DNA of 64,000 nt from Dulcicalothrix desertica PCC 7102 (lineage in GTDB: Bacteria > Cyanobacteriota > Cyanobacteriia > Cyanobacteriales > Nostocaceae): positions 1-64,000 of the forward strand of contig NZ_RSCL01000010.1 of NCBI RefSeq assembly GCF_003991905.1, in the 5' to 3' direction. Positions 60,200-64,000 of this stretch are shown here, one piece after another. The first letter of the stretch is position 1; each line of letters opens with the position of its first letter. The position numbers and the translations under genes are program-made. A model generated the notes under the pieces. The model saw nothing but the letters and a program-made list of their open reading frames with translations, searched no databases and had not been told where the DNA came from.

Positions 60200-60495
60200 A
60201 GCTATTTATTTCATTTATTATGATTTCAACAACACTTGGTAGATCAAATTAGATATTAAGCAAAATACTTTTGCAATAATTAATATCATGTCCGGTTGAT
60301 TACCCATAATGTAGAGACGTTACATATAACGTCTCTACAAGGTTTTTATTACGGTTATGCTACTGGACATCATATAAGGGGTAAAAATTCAAATTTACGT
60401 TAAAATTACCTAGTAATATTTTGCAAAATTTCAAATAAATTTCACGATTTATTAAAGGGAATAAGTATATTTTTTGACACATAATGCGCGAACTG
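60200..60495. other. Gap between glycosyltransferase genes
   Basis: Apart from the MITE at 60288-60370 nothing else was recognised. A short frame at 60360-60554 is not supported. Confidence 0.5.
60288..60370. mobile_element. MITE-like element, 83 bp
   Basis: ATGTCCGGTTGATTACCCAT starts the element and ...GCTACTGGACAT ends it, so the tips ATGTCC/GGACAT are inverted. The core GTAGAGACGTTACA and TATAACGTCTCTAC is palindromic. The first 22 bases match the end of the element at 14039-14133 in inverted orientation. It splits the EPS cluster between two glycosyltransferase genes. Confidence 0.75.
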
Positions 60496-61635
60496 CTATA
60501 TATTAATTGCTTTACGAATACCCTCAGCAAAATTTTTAGTACTGTATTTAGCAATAATTTCCTGACTCAAATCTCCCATTTTCATCCGCATTTCGGCATC
60601 TATTTGAGAAATACTTATTAAAGTACGAGTAATGTCTGAAATGTTTTCTGGCTCAAACAGCAGGCCATTTTTCCCATCTTGGACTAGTTCGCTAGCAGAC
60701 CCAACTGTATGACTGCAAATAATTGGTAATCCTGCTGCACAAGCTTCATTCACTACCAAACCCCAAGGTTCTAGAAGGGCAGGATGGACAAAAGCACCAG
60801 CTAACCCATACCAATCTCCCAAAGCTTGATAGGGAATAAATCCAGGTAAATGCACGCAGTCTGTAATGCCAAGTTTATCAATTAATTGATGAATGTTACT
60901 TTCTTCTTCACCGCTACCACATATGATTAAATCCCAAGCTTTTTCAATCCCTATTTGTTGGCGATAATTTGCATAAGCTATAACTAAGCGAGCTAAATTT
61001 TTTCGCTTTAACAGGCGTGTCAAAACTATAAAATACAGTTTTGTGGGAATTTGTGGGTGTCTTTGCCTTGCTTTTTCTGGGTTTTGCCTAGCTTTGTATG
61101 CTGTTTGGCTAAAGTGATCGTTATCAACAGTATCGTACCCATAAAAAATGCGATCCCTAGGAAAGCCTAACTTGATAAGGTAGTCACGGTGTAGTTTCCC
61201 TCCTACCAGCGCCGCATCAAACTTGTTAATACATAACCAAAATTTGAGTTTCTCCTTCCACCATTGTCGTGGTTCATCATCCCACTTTGTTTCACTCATT
61301 ACTATAGTTGGAATACGGTGGCGCCTGCACCAAGAGAGTGCTGCACGAGATACAGGAAATCCCCAACCAGGTATAGCAACCGCATCAGGTAGTAAATTAT
61401 CTAAAAAACCAGGTAGTACAGCTTCTGGTTTGTTAGATGTGCAGTCTTTTGGCAAAAGGGTTTTCAAAGGAAATGTTATTTCCTGCTCTAAATCACCCCA
61501 AGGATGCTCTAGGGTATTGTCTGTAACTTGGACTGCCGTAAAATTCCAGCCTTTTTCCTGACAAGCAGAGTAAACCGCACGAAGTCGAGCAGCGTGGTAG
61601 CTACCAATATTGATAAATATTATAACGATATGCAT
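60496..61635 (-). CDS. Family 4 glycosyltransferase
   Basis: The 379-residue GT-B enzyme begins HIVIIFINIGSYHAARLRAVYSACQEKGWNF. The donor-binding C-domain has LTRLLKRKNLARLVIAYANYRQQ, LIICGSGEEESNIHQLIDKLGI, and the E-x7-E region HPALLEPWGLVVNEACAAGLPIICS near 285. It lies 11 bases downstream of the next glycosyltransferase gene in the same direction, forming a run that adds successive sugars of the polymer repeat. The sugar specificity cannot be read. Confidence 0.92.
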   Translation of the reverse strand: MHIVIIFINIGSYHAARLRAVYSACQEKGWNFTAVQVTDNTLEHPWGDLEQEITFPLKTLLPKDCTSNKPEAVLPGFLDNLLPDAVAIPGWGFPVSRAALSWCRRHRIPTIVMSETKWDDEPRQWWKEKLKFWLCINKFDAALVGGKLHRDYLIKLGFPRDRIFYGYDTVDNDHFSQTAYKARQNPEKARQRHPQIPTKLYFIVLTRLLKRKNLARLVIAYANYRQQIGIEKAWDLIICGSGEEESNIHQLIDKLGITDCVHLPGFIPYQALGDWYGLAGAFVHPALLEPWGLVVNEACAAGLPIICSHTVGSASELVQDGKNGLLFEPENISDITRTLISISQIDAEMRMKMGDLSQEIIAKYSTKNFAEGIRKAINI

Positions 61636-61646
61636 TTTTATACCTT

Positions 61647-62756
61647 TTAAGATGCTTTTAAAACATCATTAAACACTTCTAAGTACTTCTGAACATATAA
61701 GTCATTGCTAAAGCGCTTGCGAATAGTCTCTATTGAAGCTAACTGAAATTTATTATATAAATCTTGTTCATTTATTAACTTCAAACAATACTCAGCAAGC
61801 TGTTCAATCTCGTGTTTTGGTATTAAATATCCATTCTCTTTATGAATTATAACAGAATCTGTACCACCTTCTAAAACAGATGCAACAACTGGAACCCCAT
61901 ATCCCATTGCCTCCATAACTGTGCGACCAAATGCATCAGAATTAGAGTTAAATAATACTAAATCTAAAGCTTGATAGAAAGTATGTAAAACTTCTTGCCA
62001 ACCTAGAAATTTTACTTTATCAATAATGCCTAAATCGCGAGCTAGTATCTCTAATTCTTGACGCATAGGGCCATCACCAGCGATAAGGTAAAAAACATTT
62101 GGATATGATTTGGATATTTTTGCACATACCTGTAAAAAAATATCAAAACGCTTTCGTTCGATTAGCCATCCAGCATTACCGATAATAAACTTATCAGTAG
62201 GAATATCTAAATGCTGACGGGCAGTACGCTTATCTTTTTCACTTGTTATTGAACAGTGTTGAGTTGAATATTCAACCAAATGAAATTTATCTTCAAGATA
62301 AGGAGCTATCTGTTTTGCCTCTTCTAGAATATATTGAGAATGATATATAATCGCATCATAATCTTTTCCAAAAAAATTATAAAATAATTTCCACTTTAAT
62401 CTTTCTTTAATAGAACTACCATGACAAAAATGTATTCCAAGCACTTTCTTATAAGAACTTCCTTTAATCGCTAAACAAGATGTCAAGCTAGGACCAGTCA
62501 CTAAAATAATATCACCGATAAACTCTAAAATTTTTCTCTTTAGTTCAAAGTAAGAGCGCCAGCCAAATTTTCCTATATATAAGTTATCTTTTGCTGGAAT
62601 ATTTAAGTTAGCAGCAATTTTTTTACCTACACCGCCAGGAGTAATACTTTGTACTTGCCACGTTATCATTTTTTCATGCGTTTCTCTCATTAAAATGTAT
62701 GCCGATTGTTCCATACCTCCAAGATTTAAGCACTGCATTAAATTTAATATTTTCAT
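61647..62756 (-). CDS. Family 4 glycosyltransferase
   Basis: The 369-residue enzyme (from MKILNLMQCLNLGGMEQSAYIL) is a GT-B family 4 transferase with GNAGWLIERKRFDIFLQVCAKISK near 195, YLIAGDGPMRQELEIL near 222 and NSNSDAFGRTVMEAMGYGVPVVAS near 272. An ATG 12 bases upstream overlaps the polymerase gene's stop and is also possible. No GGCGCC lies in this gene, and AT content is higher than in the housekeeping genes, which fits acquired EPS DNA. Confidence 0.92.
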   Translation of the reverse strand: MKILNLMQCLNLGGMEQSAYILMRETHEKMITWQVQSITPGGVGKKIAANLNIPAKDNLYIGKFGWRSYFELKRKILEFIGDIILVTGPSLTSCLAIKGSSYKKVLGIHFCHGSSIKERLKWKLFYNFFGKDYDAIIYHSQYILEEAKQIAPYLEDKFHLVEYSTQHCSITSEKDKRTARQHLDIPTDKFIIGNAGWLIERKRFDIFLQVCAKISKSYPNVFYLIAGDGPMRQELEILARDLGIIDKVKFLGWQEVLHTFYQALDLVLFNSNSDAFGRTVMEAMGYGVPVVASVLEGGTDSVIIHKENGYLIPKHEIEQLAEYCLKLINEQDLYNKFQLASIETIRKRFSNDLYVQKYLEVFNDVLKAS

Positions 62757-62758
62757 AT

Positions 62759-64000
62759 TTATACCCATTCAGTTGAATATTTGTGTTTAACCTTAGAATA
62801 ATATAAAGCTAAACCTATAAAAATTAATTGAAAGCTTGATTGTTGTATTGCAAATCCAACAGAATGCGTTAGAGCTATCATTGTTGGACTAACTAGCCCA
62901 AGATATAATATTCGACTACAAGTACTTTTATAATAGGTAGCTGATATCCATACATGTTTAAAAATATAGGCTATCAGCGCAAAACTAAGAAAGCCAAAGT
63001 AGCTAAATTCTACAAAAGAATCTCCAATACCAGTAAATGTTGCACCAGCAGGGTTTTTATAGCCATAAAAATCTTTTAATAAATTTAAGTATTTATCCCA
63101 CAAGTTAAATTGTAGAGACTTCTTAAAGTCAAAACCTACAATTTGTCCAGGTACCCATTGAAGTACAATACTATCCCACCATCCAGTGCCATATCCAAAT
63201 AAACCCGTCCGCTCTACTGCATCCATTACTAATGCTGCATTTCTTAGTTCTAATAAATCTCCCTTTTGTTGATTATCAAAAGCGTGTTGAGATACAGCTA
63301 AGACATCCTGCCATTTACCACTAAAAATCAAATTCCAGAAATCGCCACGTAACGTACCTAAAACTGGAATGAGAACAGCTATTGAAAGCATACCTATAAT
63401 AACTAATATTCGAGGTGGTACTAAGCGACGAACCCAGAATAATGAAAGTCCTATGGTAACGAGAAGTGTCATAGTAGGTTGCCGACGTCCGATAATAACT
63501 GCACCCAGTAGGGGCCAAGCGGAGAACACTGTACAAATAAAATTAATAATGTTAGGACGCTGTATGAATTTTAAAATAAAAATTCCCAAGGCAATTTGAG
63601 TAGTTTGAGAAAAATTAAGATATATTGTGGCTAAACCTGTCCAATTACCATTTTCTCCAGTAGCGGCAGTTGTGCGAGAAAGTAATAAAGTAAAGAACAA
63701 GCCACTAGCCATTAGGACAATTCCTGCTCTAAATAATTTACGCTCATCGATAGCAGTATTTAGTTTAGTCAACCATTTTGGGTCTGGTCTTATTTGATAG
63801 CCTATCCAACAGGCGGTAGCGCAAAGACATGAGACCAATAATACTCTTTGGAGAGCCTCTAAGCTGACTTGTTCAGGTTTACTAATTAAAGCAAAAGCTT
63901 GAGGTAGTATAAATGAAGTAAACATACTACCCATAAAAAATGGATATTGATAAATTCGCTCTATACGTATCACTCCCCAACCTAACAAACCCAGGCAAAT
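62759..64000 (-). CDS. Wzy-like O-antigen/EPS polymerase, 5' end beyond window
   Basis: A polytopic membrane protein of more than 410 residues with about ten hydrophobic helices and a large loop near residues 235-290 containing GYGTGWWDSIVLQW and FNLWDKYLNLLKDFYGYKNPAG. Polymerases of the Wzy type have this topology and link polysaccharide repeat units at the periplasmic face. The frame stays open to the window edge (upstream residues ICLG), so the true start lies outside. It is overlapped or abutted by the glycosyltransferase gene downstream. Confidence 0.78.
   Translation of the reverse strand: MCLGLLGWGVIRIERIYQYPFFMGSMFTSFILPQAFALISKPEQVSLEALQRVLLVSCLCATACWIGYQIRPDPKWLTKLNTAIDERKLFRAGIVLMASGLFFTLLLSRTTAATGENGNWTGLATIYLNFSQTTQIALGIFILKFIQRPNIINFICTVFSAWPLLGAVIIGRRQPTMTLLVTIGLSLFWVRRLVPPRILVIIGMLSIAVLIPVLGTLRGDFWNLIFSGKWQDVLAVSQHAFDNQQKGDLLELRNAALVMDAVERTGLFGYGTGWWDSIVLQWVPGQIVGFDFKKSLQFNLWDKYLNLLKDFYGYKNPAGATFTGIGDSFVEFSYFGFLSFALIAYIFKHVWISATYYKSTCSRILYLGLVSPTMIALTHSVGFAIQQSSFQLIFIGLALYYSKVKHKYSTEWV

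Overview
The window looks like chromosomal DNA of a filamentous, probably heterocyst-forming (Nostocales-type) cyanobacterium. The evidence is a set of cyanobacterial families (YlqD, DUF3288, DUF3598, CrtISO-like oxidoreductase, plastid-type pyruvate dehydrogenase E2, MlaF/MlaD pair, CYP110-like P450, split GDT1 proteins), plus abundant short tandem repeats, inverted repeats and MITE-like elements between genes. The usual cyanobacterial octamer HIP1 (GCGATCGC) was not seen. Instead the palindrome GGCGCC occurs more than 100 times by eye. The genus cannot be fixed from the sequence.

Layout. 0.06-2 kb: two tandem tRNA-like RNAs of YrlA (bacterial Y RNA) type directly upstream of a Ro60/Rsr gene. 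2-4.8 kb: decayed and accessory DNA, with a possible two-gene toxin/immunity-like pair, an orphan DUF433 antitoxin and a truncated gene copy. 4.8-8.3 kb: a membrane-protein / spermidine-synthase-like / DUF4178 cluster. 8.3-12.2 kb: a glycosyltransferase, PDH E2, a secreted protein and YlqD. 12.2-14.9 kb: a decay zone with a collapsed acyl-ACP/acyl-CoA synthetase gene, a pair of small membrane-protein paralogues between terminators, a MITE and a broken aldehyde dehydrogenase. 15-19.2 kb: GNAT, RecQ and broken Rpn and Uma2 nuclease genes. 19.3-28.7 kb: CrtISO-like enzyme, MCE lipid-transport ATPase and MlaD, a CadD-like transporter, DUF3288, ClpC and MurF.

28.9-31 kb: TerB-like genes (one broken), a small membrane protein and a chimeric GNAT/GIY-YIG remnant. 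31-40.7 kb: a FAD monooxygenase, DUF3598, urease accessory genes ureEFG, a retropepsin-like protease, formamidase/acetamidase, a TauE/SafE permease, a BMP-family lipoprotein and a P450. Together these suggest salvage of amide or urea nitrogen. 40.8-46.5 kb: a DUF4149-like membrane protein, paired GDT1/UPF0016 cation transporters, a Wzc-like kinase, a GNAT-methyltransferase fusion and an orphan antitoxin-like gene.

46.4-54.9 kb: an eight-gene minus-strand operon read as a type IV secretion-like machine in the canonical order B2-B3-B4-B5-B6-B8-B8-B10, with no relaxase, coupling protein or VirB11 visible. 55.2-64 kb: an exopolysaccharide cluster (acetyltransferase, YdcF, 2OG oxygenase, methyltransferase, several glycosyltransferases, Wzy-like polymerase) that runs off the right edge.

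The most notable systems are the Ro60/Y-RNA locus and the reduced chromosomal T4SS-like operon. The repeat families are also notable because they repeatedly supply the C-termini and stop codons of genes.
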